From: Firm-13 sp037143795
GTDB taxonomy: Bacteria > Bacillota > Clostridia > Saccharofermentanales > Saccharofermentanaceae
Assembly: GCA_037143795.1 (NCBI GenBank)
Contig: JBAWXZ010000004.1
Span: forward strand, 148,417 to 212,416
Length of the DNA stretch: 64,000 nucleotides
Reading direction: 5' to 3'
The position numbers and the translations under genes are program-made. The notes under the pieces were generated by a model. It ran no database searches. It saw nothing but the letters and a program-made list of their open reading frames with translations, and was not told the DNA's origin. Shown here one piece after another: positions 52,409 through 59,729 of the stretch (positions are counted from its first letter, which is position 1; every line of letters starts with the position of its first letter).

Positions 52409-52698
52409 TCTTCCTCCAGCCTGGTATCTGTAATATCTATATATAGATTTGCTTCCTGTAATAGAGTTTCAATTACTTCAGAAGAAATCTCTGTCTTCAG
52501 CCCTCTGTCAAATCTATGTGTCTTGATTGCCTGAGCCAGGCAATCCTTATTCTTGCATACGTATGCACCTCTTCCCGGTTTCTTTCCGGTAGAATCTATT
52601 GAAACCAATCCATCCGGCATTAGTACTACACGGGTCAAATCCGCTTTATTCCTGCGGACTCTGCATGATACGCACATGCGTTGAGGAATCTTTTTCAA
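52405..52698 (-). CDS. ylxR: YlxR family protein (DUF448)
   Basis: 97 residues from a TTG at 52698 with GGAGGTGG seven bases upstream; this start gives MKKIPQRMCVSCRVRRNKAD, the normal YlxR opening. GRGAYVCKNKDCLAQAIK is the second conserved part. The family binds nucleic acid and may regulate RNase P or transcription. The open frame continues upstream into nusA, but without a good start. Confidence 0.92.
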   Translation of the reverse strand: MKKIPQRMCVSCRVRRNKADLTRVVLMPDGLVSIDSTGKKPGRGAYVCKNKDCLAQAIKTHRFDRGLKTEISSEVIETLLQEANLYIDITDTRLEEE

Positions 52699-52714
52699 GG
52701 AAGGGCCACCTCCA

Positions 52715-53902
52715 TTATTCGTCGGGCTGCTGTTCCGTTTCGTCTGATGCCTGATCCTGATCAAGAACCTGTGAATTTCCCTGCCCGTCATCTTCGTCAG
52801 CGACAGTAAAGCGGGACATAAACTCATCCTGAATGAGTTCTCGGAACTGTGATTCGCTCTTTATATCAATCTTCCAACCGGTTAACCGGGCTGCAAGACG
52901 AACATTCTGTCCGGCACGGCCTATAGCCAGGGAATACTGATGATCCGGCACAACAACTCTTGCATTCATATCGCGGGATCCATCCGGTTTTGTGAAAATA
53001 TCCGTATCCACACGAACTACCTTGGCAGGTGAAAGGGCATTACTGATGAAAATGGCAGGATCCTGATCCCATTCGATAACATCTACTTTTTCCTGTCCGA
53101 GCTCATCCATTACGGCCTGCACACGCGCACCGCGCTGTCCTACACATGCGCCGAGAGGGTCAACATTCTCGTCACGGGAAGCAACCGCAATCTTAGTACG
53201 CGAACCTGCTTCTCTGGCTACCGATACAATTTCGACAATTCCGGATGCAATTTCCGGAACTTCCTGTTCAAAGAGCTTCTTTACCAGGTTGGGGTGGCTT
53301 CTGGAAACATAAATGACAGGCCTTCCATTGTGTTCTTCTACTTTAAGTATCAGAAAACGCATGTGCTGGTTAAAGTTATATTTCTCATCCTTAACCTGCT
53401 CCTGCTTTGTAAGGGTGGCCTCCGCCCTTCCAATATCGACAAAAACGAATTTACTGTCTTTTCTCTGAATAACACCGGAGGCAAGCTCCCCTAGTCTTCC
53501 GGAGAATTCGTCCTGTATTCTGCTATGTTCCGCACTTCTCAGCTTCTGATTGATTGCGCTCTTTGCAGCGTTTGCAGCAAGTCTTCCAAGTGATTCAACA
53601 GGAATGGTCAGGTCGATACTGTCACCGACTTCAAGTTCCGGATCAATTGCCTTTGCTTCTTCAAGGGAAATCTGCATTTTGGGATTGTCTACTACTTCAG
53701 ATACCGTACGGACCTCAAATACATACATCTCTCCGGTTTCACGGTCGATCTCGGCAAACACATTATCATTTTGCTTGGCGTCTGAAAATTCACGTTTAAA
53801 TGCGGCGACAATTGCTTCTTCAATCGCCTCAAAAAGTACCTCTTCATCAATGCCTCTCTCTTTGGCAAGCAGCTTGATCGCCTCGATCAGTTTCTCATTC
53901 AT
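52715..53902 (-). CDS. nusA: Transcription termination/antitermination protein NusA
   Basis: 395 residues from the ATG at 53902 with AAGGAG eight bases upstream. NTD NEKLIEAIKLLAKERGIDEE, S1 domain around residues 130-200, KH1 with DPLGACVGQRGARVQAVMDE, KH2 with LAIGRAGQNVRLAARLTGW, and a short acidic tail (ending in EQQPDE). It binds RNA polymerase and affects pausing, termination and antitermination. It follows rimP. Confidence 0.97.
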   Translation of the reverse strand: MNEKLIEAIKLLAKERGIDEEVLFEAIEEAIVAAFKREFSDAKQNDNVFAEIDRETGEMYVFEVRTVSEVVDNPKMQISLEEAKAIDPELEVGDSIDLTIPVESLGRLAANAAKSAINQKLRSAEHSRIQDEFSGRLGELASGVIQRKDSKFVFVDIGRAEATLTKQEQVKDEKYNFNQHMRFLILKVEEHNGRPVIYVSRSHPNLVKKLFEQEVPEIASGIVEIVSVAREAGSRTKIAVASRDENVDPLGACVGQRGARVQAVMDELGQEKVDVIEWDQDPAIFISNALSPAKVVRVDTDIFTKPDGSRDMNARVVVPDHQYSLAIGRAGQNVRLAARLTGWKIDIKSESQFRELIQDEFMSRFTVADEDDGQGNSQVLDQDQASDETEQQPDE

Positions 53903-53989
53903 CCTATGGTCTCCTTCCATCCTGCAGCTTATACAATTATACTCATTTACAATCCGTAAAATTCTATTTGTGCCGTTTTTATGTATCAG

Positions 53990-54451
53990 TTATATTTTAA
54001 TAGTTCTTTTAGCAGAAGCAATCTCAGCGAAAGGTACTTCCAGTGTTTCGTCCCCTGACGCAAAAACAACTGCTTCCTCAGAAACCTTCAAAATGATGCC
54101 GGTAAATTTCTTTATCCCTTTGATTGCCGCATAGAATGACACTTCAACTTCTTCACCCTCATGTCTTTGATAATCTGAAGGCGTGACAAGGGGCCGTGTA
54201 AGCCCTGGTGAGGATACTTCAAAATAATCCGGAGATTCATGGAGTTGTTTGTCAAAAATCGGGTCCATTGTTCTGCTGACAAGTTCACAGTCCTCAATGG
54301 AAATGCCGCCCTTCTTGTCAATAAACAGCCGCAGGAAATAGCGTGAGCCTTCTTTCTTGTATTCGGCATCGACTAATTCAAGTCCCATTTTCTCAACTAC
54401 GGGCAGTGCAAGATCAAAAGCCTGCTGTGCAACGCGTGAGCGATCTGACAT
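53990..54451 (-). CDS. rimP: Ribosome maturation factor RimP
   Basis: 153 residues from the ATG at 54451 with GGAGG five bases upstream. LELVDAEYKKEGSRYFLRLF and GISIEDCELVSRTMDPIFD then YFEVSSPGLTRPL are family signatures. A C-terminal SH3-like domain follows. It helps 30S assembly and heads the nusA-infB operon. Earlier in-frame starts lie inside a leader hairpin. Confidence 0.95.
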   Translation of the reverse strand: MSDRSRVAQQAFDLALPVVEKMGLELVDAEYKKEGSRYFLRLFIDKKGGISIEDCELVSRTMDPIFDKQLHESPDYFEVSSPGLTRPLVTPSDYQRHEGEEVEVSFYAAIKGIKKFTGIILKVSEEAVVFASGDETLEVPFAEIASAKRTIKI

Positions 54452-54477
54452 AAACTCCTCCGATTTCATCACAAAAG

Positions 54478-54502
54478 AAAGAGCGGGCATAACCCACTCT
54501 TT
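54478..54502 (-). other. Hairpin in the rimP-nusA operon leader
   Basis: On the minus strand AAAGAGTGGG (54502-54493) pairs with CCCGCTCTTT (54487-54478), 10 pairs including one U-G, loop of five bases, then CTTTTG. It lies just before the rimP ribosome binding site and could be an attenuator. Confidence 0.6.
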
Positions 54503-54527
54503 ATCCAAAACACCACATTACAGATAA

Positions 54528-54556
54528 ATTCTACCACTAATATGAATAGAGTGCAA
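54528..54556 (-). promoter_or_regulatory. Promoter of the rimP-nusA-infB operon
   Basis: TTGCAC (54556-54551), 17 bases, TAGAAT (54533-54528). The leader of about 70 bases then holds the hairpin at 54478-54502. Confidence 0.55.
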
Positions 54557-54648
54557 TAAGATCAGGTCAATCCGGATACTCTCCCATTATACATGAAGTT
54601 TTAACATAATTGCACCAAACAATCCTTTAAAAAAACTTCTGTTTGCTA

Positions 54649-54677
54649 TTCAATTTAGCATAAGAATCGGGTAAAAT
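54649..54677 (+). promoter_or_regulatory. Possible promoter of the P-loop gene
   Basis: TTCAAT (54649-54654), 17 bases, TAAAAT (54672-54677), 55 bases before the start at 54733. The -35 is poor. Confidence 0.35.
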
Positions 54678-54732
54678 AGAACTAATCCAATAATTCATGT
54701 GTTGGATAATCAACAAAAGGGAGATGATGCCA

Positions 54733-55143
54733 ATGATAAAAGTAATCGCAGGTGCCAAAGGCACCGGAAAGACAGCACAACTTGTTGATGAGATCAACGA
54801 GCAGGCAGTCCAGGAGAACAATAACATTGTGTGTATTGAGAGAGGAAATCGCCTTGATCGTTTGTTGAAATACAAAATTCGTAAAATAGACATCGACGAG
54901 TACCCCAGCGTAGGTTACGACCAGCTGCTAAGCTTTATTGCAGGAATCAACGCTAAGGATTATGATCTGACAGACATTTACATAGACAGTGTTTTTAAAG
55001 TGGCAAAAAACGATAACCTTCAGGATTTCGCACTATTCCTGAAAAAACTTGAGACCTTTCTATCCAATAGTGCCTTGAACGTGACAATCGTATGCAGCAG
55101 TGATTCTGCGACTCTCCCTGCAGAGATACAGAAATACTGTTGA
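54733..55143 (+). CDS. Small P-loop ATPase-like protein, unknown function
   Basis: 136 residues from the ATG at 54733, nine bases after GGGAG. MIKVIAGAKGTGKTAQLVDE carries a Walker A (GAKGTGKT). A Walker B-like segment may be TDIYIDSVFKVAK (about 75-87). No other helicase or kinase motif is visible. The hydrophobic strand pattern (NNIVCIERGN, NVTIVCSSDS) suits a compact RecA-like core. It is alone between its promoter and a strong terminator. Annotated relatives in Clostridia are hypothetical; I cannot name its job. Confidence 0.75.
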   Translation: MIKVIAGAKGTGKTAQLVDEINEQAVQENNNIVCIERGNRLDRLLKYKIRKIDIDEYPSVGYDQLLSFIAGINAKDYDLTDIYIDSVFKVAKNDNLQDFALFLKKLETFLSNSALNVTIVCSSDSATLPAEIQKYC

Positions 55144-55168
55144 TTTTTTTCATCAAAACAACGAATTT

Positions 55169-55200
55169 GAGGCGGCATCCCCCCGGGTGCCGCCTCTTTT
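55169..55200 (+). terminator. Terminator of the P-loop gene
   Basis: GAGGCGGCATCC (55169-55180) pairs with GGGTGCCGCCTC (55185-55196), one U-G, followed by TTTT. Very GC-rich stem. Confidence 0.9.
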
Positions 55201-55270
55201 CATTTTACATTACTAGTGTTATAAATATGTTATATAAGATCATTATTTAGTCATTAAGGAGGAATATTAT

Positions 55271-55708
55271 ATGTGGAAAGAATTTAAAACGTTCATATTT
55301 CGTGGAAATGTCATGGATTTAGCTGTCGGTGTAATAATTGCCACATCCTTTGCAGCAATTGTGAATTCTCTTGTAAAAGATATTATTATGCCTTGCGTTG
55401 GCATGCTTACTTCCGGAGTTGATTTTGCAGCTCTCAAAGTAGTCCTGAAACCAGCGGTTTTAGATGCTGCAGGTGCTGTCGCAAAACCTGAAGTTGCTAT
55501 AGGCTATGGTATTTTCATTAATACCATCATTACATTCCTGATAGTTGCATTGGTTATTTTTCTTGTTGTTAAGATGATTAATAAAAATCGTGCAGCGATG
55601 GATGCAAAACTCAAAAAAACAAAGGCCGAGGAACCGGCTCCCGAAATACCTGCCGATGTAGCACTTTTAACCGAAATCCGCGATCTCCTTAAAATTCAAA
55701 ACAAATAA
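55271..55708 (+). CDS. mscL: Large-conductance mechanosensitive channel
   Basis: 145 residues. The first helix FKTFIFRGNVMDLAVGVIIA is the MscL pore signature, then IVNSLVKDIIMPCVGMLTSG. The second membrane segment is INTIITFLIVALVIFLVVKM. A charged C-terminal bundle ends LLTEIRDLLKIQNK. It opens under osmotic downshock to release solutes. AAGGAGG precedes the ATG. It is a single gene. Confidence 0.96.
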   Translation: MWKEFKTFIFRGNVMDLAVGVIIATSFAAIVNSLVKDIIMPCVGMLTSGVDFAALKVVLKPAVLDAAGAVAKPEVAIGYGIFINTIITFLIVALVIFLVVKMINKNRAAMDAKLKKTKAEEPAPEIPADVALLTEIRDLLKIQNK

Positions 55709-55743
55709 TTATTGGGTCCGAACGCGGCAAAGCTCTGAATTTC

Positions 55744-55812
55744 ATGTCTTTTTCTTGTCGATTTAGGACCATTATCCTTAGACCCGTGTTCGTGTGTTGT
55801 GCTTCTACATAA
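55744..55812 (+). CDS. Possible leader peptide before ilvN
   Basis: A 22-codon frame containing Ile-Ile-Leu and two Val codons near its middle (FRTIILRPVFVCC), ending 40 bases before ilvN. No clear ribosome binding site. Nearby GGTCC/GGACC and CGAACGCGG/CCGTGTTCG segments could form alternative hairpins. Branched-chain attenuators use such peptides, but no terminator follows, so this is weak. Confidence 0.25.
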   Translation: MSFSCRFRTIILRPVFVCCAST

Positions 55813-55852
55813 ATCATGGTACGTTAGGAGAAAATGCAGGGGGGAAGCGACT

Positions 55853-56350
55853 ATGCATCAGATATTATCCGTACTTGTTGAGAATCACGCAGGTGTCCTG
55901 GCGCGCGTTGCCAACCTTTTTGCCCGCAGAGGATTCAATATTGAAAGTCTGGCAGTCGGGACAACGCAGAATCCTGAAATATCCAGAATCACTGTCAGCG
56001 TATGCGCTGATGATGAACAGACGACACAGATTGTCAAACAGCTTCACAAGCTGCCTATCGTCCTGAAAGTTAAACGGCTTGAAGCAGATGCGCATTTCAC
56101 ACGTGAGCTTGTATTCATCAAAGTGACCTGTGATTCACAGACCCGTACATCGGTCATGCAGATCGTTGATATTTTCCGCGGTCATATTGTTGATGTCTCT
56201 TCGAGCACGGCAACAATAGAAATTTCCGGCAATGACGATAAGATCCAGGCACTCACAGAGCTTCTGGCACCTTATGGAATTCTGGAAATGGTGCGGACAG
56301 GCTTAATCGCTATCGAGCGCGGTGAGCGCATACTGTCTTTGGATTCCTGA
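55853..56350 (+). CDS. ilvN: Acetolactate synthase small (regulatory) subunit
   Basis: 165 residues from the ATG at 55853, after GGGGGAAG. The ACT domain reads ILSVLVENHAGVLARVANLF and RRGFNIESLAVGTTQNPEIS, the valine-sensing fold. A second ACT-like half follows (VDVSSSTATIEISGNDDKIQ). It activates and gives valine feedback to the large subunit IlvB, which is not in this window. ilvC is 85 bases downstream. Confidence 0.95.
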   Translation: MHQILSVLVENHAGVLARVANLFARRGFNIESLAVGTTQNPEISRITVSVCADDEQTTQIVKQLHKLPIVLKVKRLEADAHFTRELVFIKVTCDSQTRTSVMQIVDIFRGHIVDVSSSTATIEISGNDDKIQALTELLAPYGILEMVRTGLIAIERGERILSLDS

Positions 56351-56435
56351 GGGAGCCCCGGCAGAATTATTTTCAGTCAAATCAAGATTGGTTTGAAATA
56401 TATTATTTTGTCTCAACTTCAAAGGAGGCCACATC

Positions 56436-57434
56436 ATGAAAAAGGTATACAAAGATGCAGAATGTCAGACTCATGCCTTAGACAATAAAACAGTTGCCAT
56501 TGTCGGATACGGCAGCCAGGGTCATGCACATGCGCTGAACCTCAAAGAAAGCGGCGTAAATGTTATTGTTGCTTTATATGAAGGTTCAAAATCACGGGCG
56601 GTCGCACAGAAAGCCGGCTTTACTGTTATGACTACTGCTGAAGCTACAAAAGCTGCTGACGTCATAATGATTCTCATAAACGATGAGAAACAGGCAGACA
56701 TGTATGAGAAAGACATTTTCCCGAATTTGAGCGAAGGAAAAGCTCTTGCTTTCGCCCATGGATTCAATATCCACTTTCAGAGAATTGTTCCACCGGCTAA
56801 CATTGACGTATTTATGATTGCTCCCAAAGGTCCCGGACATACTGTACGCTCTGAATATCAGATCGGCCGCGGTGTTCCCTGTCTTTATGCAGTATATCAG
56901 GATTACACCGGCAACTGCCGTGACATTGCTTTTGCTTATGGACACGGCATCGGCGGCGGCCGTGCAGGACTTCTCGAGACATCTTTCCGTGAAGAAACGG
57001 AAACTGATCTTTTCGGAGAGCAGGCTGTTCTGTGCGGGGGCGTTTCCGAGCTTATGAAAGTCGGTTTTGAAGTTCTCTGTGAAGCCGGTTATGATCCGGA
57101 GAATGCTTATTATGAGTGTATGCACGAGATGAAGCTGATTGTTGATCTTGTCTATCAGGGCGGACTTACGCGCATGCGTTATTCCATTTCCGATACAGCT
57201 GAATATGGTGACTACTGCATCGGCAAGCGTATCATCACTGACGAAACCAAGAAAGAAATGAAAAAGGTACTCGCAGAGATTCAGGACGGAACTTTCGCAC
57301 GTAACTGGATTCTTGAGAACCAGTGCGGACGCCTTAACTTCAATGCCCGCCGTCGCCTGGAATCCGAGCATCCGATTGAAAAAGTCGGCAAAGAGCTTCG
57401 AGCCCTCATGAGCTGGAACGAGCCCAACAGCTGA
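56436..57434 (+). CDS. ilvC: Ketol-acid reductoisomerase (class I)
   Basis: 332 residues. The nucleotide loop is VGYGSQGHAHALNL (24-29 as GYGSQG). The cofactor-specificity loop reads ALYEGSKSR (46-54) where NADPH enzymes usually have LRPGSKSW. Then FAHGFNIHFQRIVPP, PKGPGHTVR and the metal ligands in ETDLFGEQAVLCGG and the C-terminal knotted domain. It converts acetolactate to dihydroxy-isovalerate in valine, leucine and isoleucine synthesis. AAAGGAGG precedes the ATG. Confidence 0.97.
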   Translation: MKKVYKDAECQTHALDNKTVAIVGYGSQGHAHALNLKESGVNVIVALYEGSKSRAVAQKAGFTVMTTAEATKAADVIMILINDEKQADMYEKDIFPNLSEGKALAFAHGFNIHFQRIVPPANIDVFMIAPKGPGHTVRSEYQIGRGVPCLYAVYQDYTGNCRDIAFAYGHGIGGGRAGLLETSFREETETDLFGEQAVLCGGVSELMKVGFEVLCEAGYDPENAYYECMHEMKLIVDLVYQGGLTRMRYSISDTAEYGDYCIGKRIITDETKKEMKKVLAEIQDGTFARNWILENQCGRLNFNARRRLESEHPIEKVGKELRALMSWNEPNS

Positions 57435-57467
57435 AAAGCTGTTCCATCCAGGTAAATCAATATAATG

Positions 57468-57505
57468 GAAGGACCGTCTCAGCAATCTGAAACGGTCCTT
57501 CTTTT
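57468..57505 (+). terminator. Terminator after ilvC
   Basis: GAAGGACCGT (57468-57477) pairs with ACGGTCCTTC (57492-57501), then TTTT. The internal loop can pair further through CTCAG/CTGA. It may also slow transcription from dfx on the other strand. Confidence 0.85.
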
Positions 57506-57559
57506 CGTATTCTTTATCGGAAGCAGCAGGTCGGCATTAATATTATCATTCGAATTCTA

Positions 57560-57943
57560 TTATGCTTTCCAGAGACCATGAAGATTACAGTATTCATAGA
57601 CTTCGTAATCTTTAGTTCCTGCGGGAAGAGTAAATGTGGCTTTGGGTGCATCTGTCGGAATCAGGTACTGTGTATACACTTCAGAATCCGTTACAACAGC
57701 AATCCACTGTATATAGTGTTCGGCTGTCATGGGATGAGGAACACTGCCGACTGCTACATCAATTGCAGAACCGTTTACGGTAACAACAGGAATATGCTTT
57801 TCTTTGGAGGCTGTGTCCTGTTCGCCGGCTACCAGAAGGATCATGGGATCGCCGCAGCATACAAGTGTTCCGCCGCCGTAATTCATAACTGTTACAATGT
57901 TTCCGCAGTGGGGACATCTGAAAACTTTAAAATCACGTTCCAT
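57560..57943 (-). CDS. dfx: Desulfoferrodoxin (superoxide reductase)
   Basis: 127 residues. The N-terminal desulforedoxin domain has cysteines CPHCG and CCGDP. The catalytic iron ligands are the histidines in KHIPVV, VPHPM and AEHYIQW and the C-terminal EYCNLHGLW with Cys and His. It reduces superoxide to peroxide without making oxygen, as in anaerobes. It follows rubrerythrin by 53 bases, which would remove the peroxide. Confidence 0.96.
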   Translation of the reverse strand: MERDFKVFRCPHCGNIVTVMNYGGGTLVCCGDPMILLVAGEQDTASKEKHIPVVTVNGSAIDVAVGSVPHPMTAEHYIQWIAVVTDSEVYTQYLIPTDAPKATFTLPAGTKDYEVYEYCNLHGLWKA

Positions 57944-57996
57944 GTTATTCTCCTTACGTACATGAAATATCAGAACACATAATCGGTTCTGACAGC

Positions 57997-58536
57997 TTAA
58001 TAGTTCTTAGCCTGAATTTCAAAGAAAGACTGCTCATGCTTGCATACCGGGCAAAGTGCCGGAGCATTTTTGGCAATGTGAATATGTCCGCAGTTAATAC
58101 ATTTCCATACGACAATTCCGTCTCTCTCAAATACTTCACCCTTGTCGAGTCTCTCGATCAGTGCTTTGTATCTGGCCTCATGTTCCTTTTCAATGTTCAA
58201 AACACCTTCAAAGGACGCCGCTATCTGGTTAAATCCTTCTTCACGGGCTTCGGACGCAAAATTTTTGTACATTTCAGTCCATTCATAAAACTCGCCTGCT
58301 GCTGCGTCAAGAAGATTCGTCCTGGTGTCTGCAACTTCACCGCCATGCAGCGCTTTAAACCAGAGTTTTGCATGTTCGCGCTCATTGCCGCTGGTCTCTG
58401 TAAAAATATTAGAGATCTGGACATAGCCTTCTTTCTTTGCCTGAGAAGAATAATAGCTGTATTTATTGGTAGCCATCGATTCCCCTGCAAATGCAGCGTT
58501 CAAATTTTTTTCTGTTTTTGAACCCTTCAAATCCAT
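57997..58536 (-). CDS. rbr: Rubrerythrin
   Basis: 179 residues from the ATG at 58536 with GGAGGCGAAGG upstream. The diiron four-helix domain shows ESMATNKYSYYSSQAKKEG, SGNEREHAKLWFKAL and NIEKEHEARYKALIERL. The C-terminal rubredoxin domain has WKCINCGHIH and CPVCKHEQSFF. It reduces hydrogen peroxide with NADH-derived electrons. It stands between perR and dfx. Confidence 0.96.
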   Translation of the reverse strand: MDLKGSKTEKNLNAAFAGESMATNKYSYYSSQAKKEGYVQISNIFTETSGNEREHAKLWFKALHGGEVADTRTNLLDAAAGEFYEWTEMYKNFASEAREEGFNQIAASFEGVLNIEKEHEARYKALIERLDKGEVFERDGIVVWKCINCGHIHIAKNAPALCPVCKHEQSFFEIQAKNY

Positions 58537-58625
58537 TTCCTTCGCCTCCACATAATCATATATTCTGGAGTGCCTGAGCACTAAACCAGTCAAACAATGT
58601 CCCCTTCTTTAAGGGAATGAATATG

Positions 58626-59048
58626 TTACTGCTTCTGCTTGCACGGTCCGCAAAGACCTATTGCATGCACATCAAATTCCTCCATCTCAAATCCGTTAAG
58701 AGAGTCAGGCACCAGACAGCCTTCAAGGGAGAAATCAAATACTTCACCGCATTCCCTGCAATAGAAATGTCCATGGCTATTGGTATACCCGTCAAGGCGT
58801 ACCTCACCCTCACCGGTTCTGACAACACGCACAAGACCCGCTTTCGTAAGCGTGTCGACTGTGTTATATATTGTAGTCTTTGATAAGGAGGGATTATCTA
58901 CTTTAAGGGCGTTATAAACAGTTTCGACAGTCGGATGTATCCGATTCTCAAGCAAAAACCGATATACACTGATTCTTTGCGGTGTTAACCGAATATCCCT
59001 TGACGAAAATCTGTTAATAATTGTCTGGACGACATCTACTTCTTTCAA
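58626..59048 (-). CDS. Fur family regulator, PerR-like
   Basis: 140 residues if the TTG at 59048 is used, which has GAAGG six bases upstream; an ATG at 59066 lacks a site and would leave an 11-base leader. The winged helix is LTPQRISVYRFLLE with SKTTIYNTVDTLTKAGLVRV. Metal ligands lie in NSHGHFYCRECGEVFDF and the C-terminal CGPCK. Position before rubrerythrin and desulfoferrodoxin favours peroxide sensing (PerR). Confidence 0.9.
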   Translation of the reverse strand: MKEVDVVQTIINRFSSRDIRLTPQRISVYRFLLENRIHPTVETVYNALKVDNPSLSKTTIYNTVDTLTKAGLVRVVRTGEGEVRLDGYTNSHGHFYCRECGEVFDFSLEGCLVPDSLNGFEMEEFDVHAIGLCGPCKQKQ

Positions 59049-59083
59049 AATATACCCTTCTTCCATATTGTAATGTTTCCATT

Positions 59084-59112
59084 ATAATAATGCTTACGGA
59101 TTTATTTGTCAA
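59084..59112 (-). promoter_or_regulatory. Promoter of the perR-rbr-dfx operon
   Basis: TTGACA (59112-59107), 17 bases, TATTAT (59089-59084). An ATTATAAT...ATTACAAT inverted repeat overlaps the -10 and could be a PerR-type box, though its spacing is not the classical one. Confidence 0.65.
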
Positions 59113-59144
59113 ATTTATAATGTGAATTTTTCAAATATATGCAA

Positions 59145-59705
59145 CTATTTCTTTTTATTTTTCTTCTTCTTCTTTTCCTTTTTACTGAGCTTATCTTTAT
59201 CTTTGTCCTTCTTTTTTTCTTTTTTATCGCTTATCTGTTCTGATGGTTTCTCCTGCGGAACCGACTTTACGGCCGCAGATATTGCCGGAGTCATCGTCTT
59301 TGCGGCCGGGACCGACGGCTTTTTCGAATAATTTCTGCCAGGCAGGCGGCCCGGTGACCTGGATATGGTCTTCTGCAGGACTGCAGATGACTTCAGTGGC
59401 GTACTCTTAAGTGCTTCAAAAAAATTAATTATGTCCTGAATGCCATTTTGCGAAAGATGGTAAAACACCCAGCGGCCGCTCTTCCGCGCTTCGACAAGAT
59501 GATTCGTAAGGAGCACATTCATATGATGTGAGAGCGTAGGCTGCGTAATCGGAAAATTTGACAGAATGTCACGGGCACATAGTTCACCGCGTTCTGCCAG
59601 CAGACGAAGAATCTGAATGCGGTTAATGTCGGAGAGTATGTGTAATACCTCGTAAGGAGTACCCTCCATGTGATCCTTAGATTTTGCCGGTTTTCTATCA
59701 TCCAT
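59145..59705 (-). CDS. ArsR-type regulator with lysine-rich tail
   Basis: 186 residues. The winged helix covers 15-95: LHILSDINRIQILRLLAERG, CARDILSNFPITQPTLSHHM (recognition helix) and VEARKSGRWVFYHLSQNG. No cysteine pair typical of metal sensors is seen. From residue 95 a disordered linker leads to a C-terminal tail that is almost all Lys, Asp and Glu, ending in a run of lysines. Such a tail could bind nucleic acid or the nucleoid non-specifically. The regulated gene is unknown; it begins 24 bases after the DUF4004 gene. Confidence 0.85.
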   Translation of the reverse strand: MDDRKPAKSKDHMEGTPYEVLHILSDINRIQILRLLAERGELCARDILSNFPITQPTLSHHMNVLLTNHLVEARKSGRWVFYHLSQNGIQDIINFFEALKSTPLKSSAVLQKTISRSPGRLPGRNYSKKPSVPAAKTMTPAISAAVKSVPQEKPSEQISDKKEKKKDKDKDKLSKKEKKKKKNKKK

Positions 59706-59729
59706 ACCGCACTGCTCTCTTTCCGCTTA

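Noticed and set aside
56592..57485. 297-codon open frame antisense to ilvC
   Set aside because: Mirrors the ilvC codon pattern, has no ribosome binding site and would lie wholly inside a certain gene.
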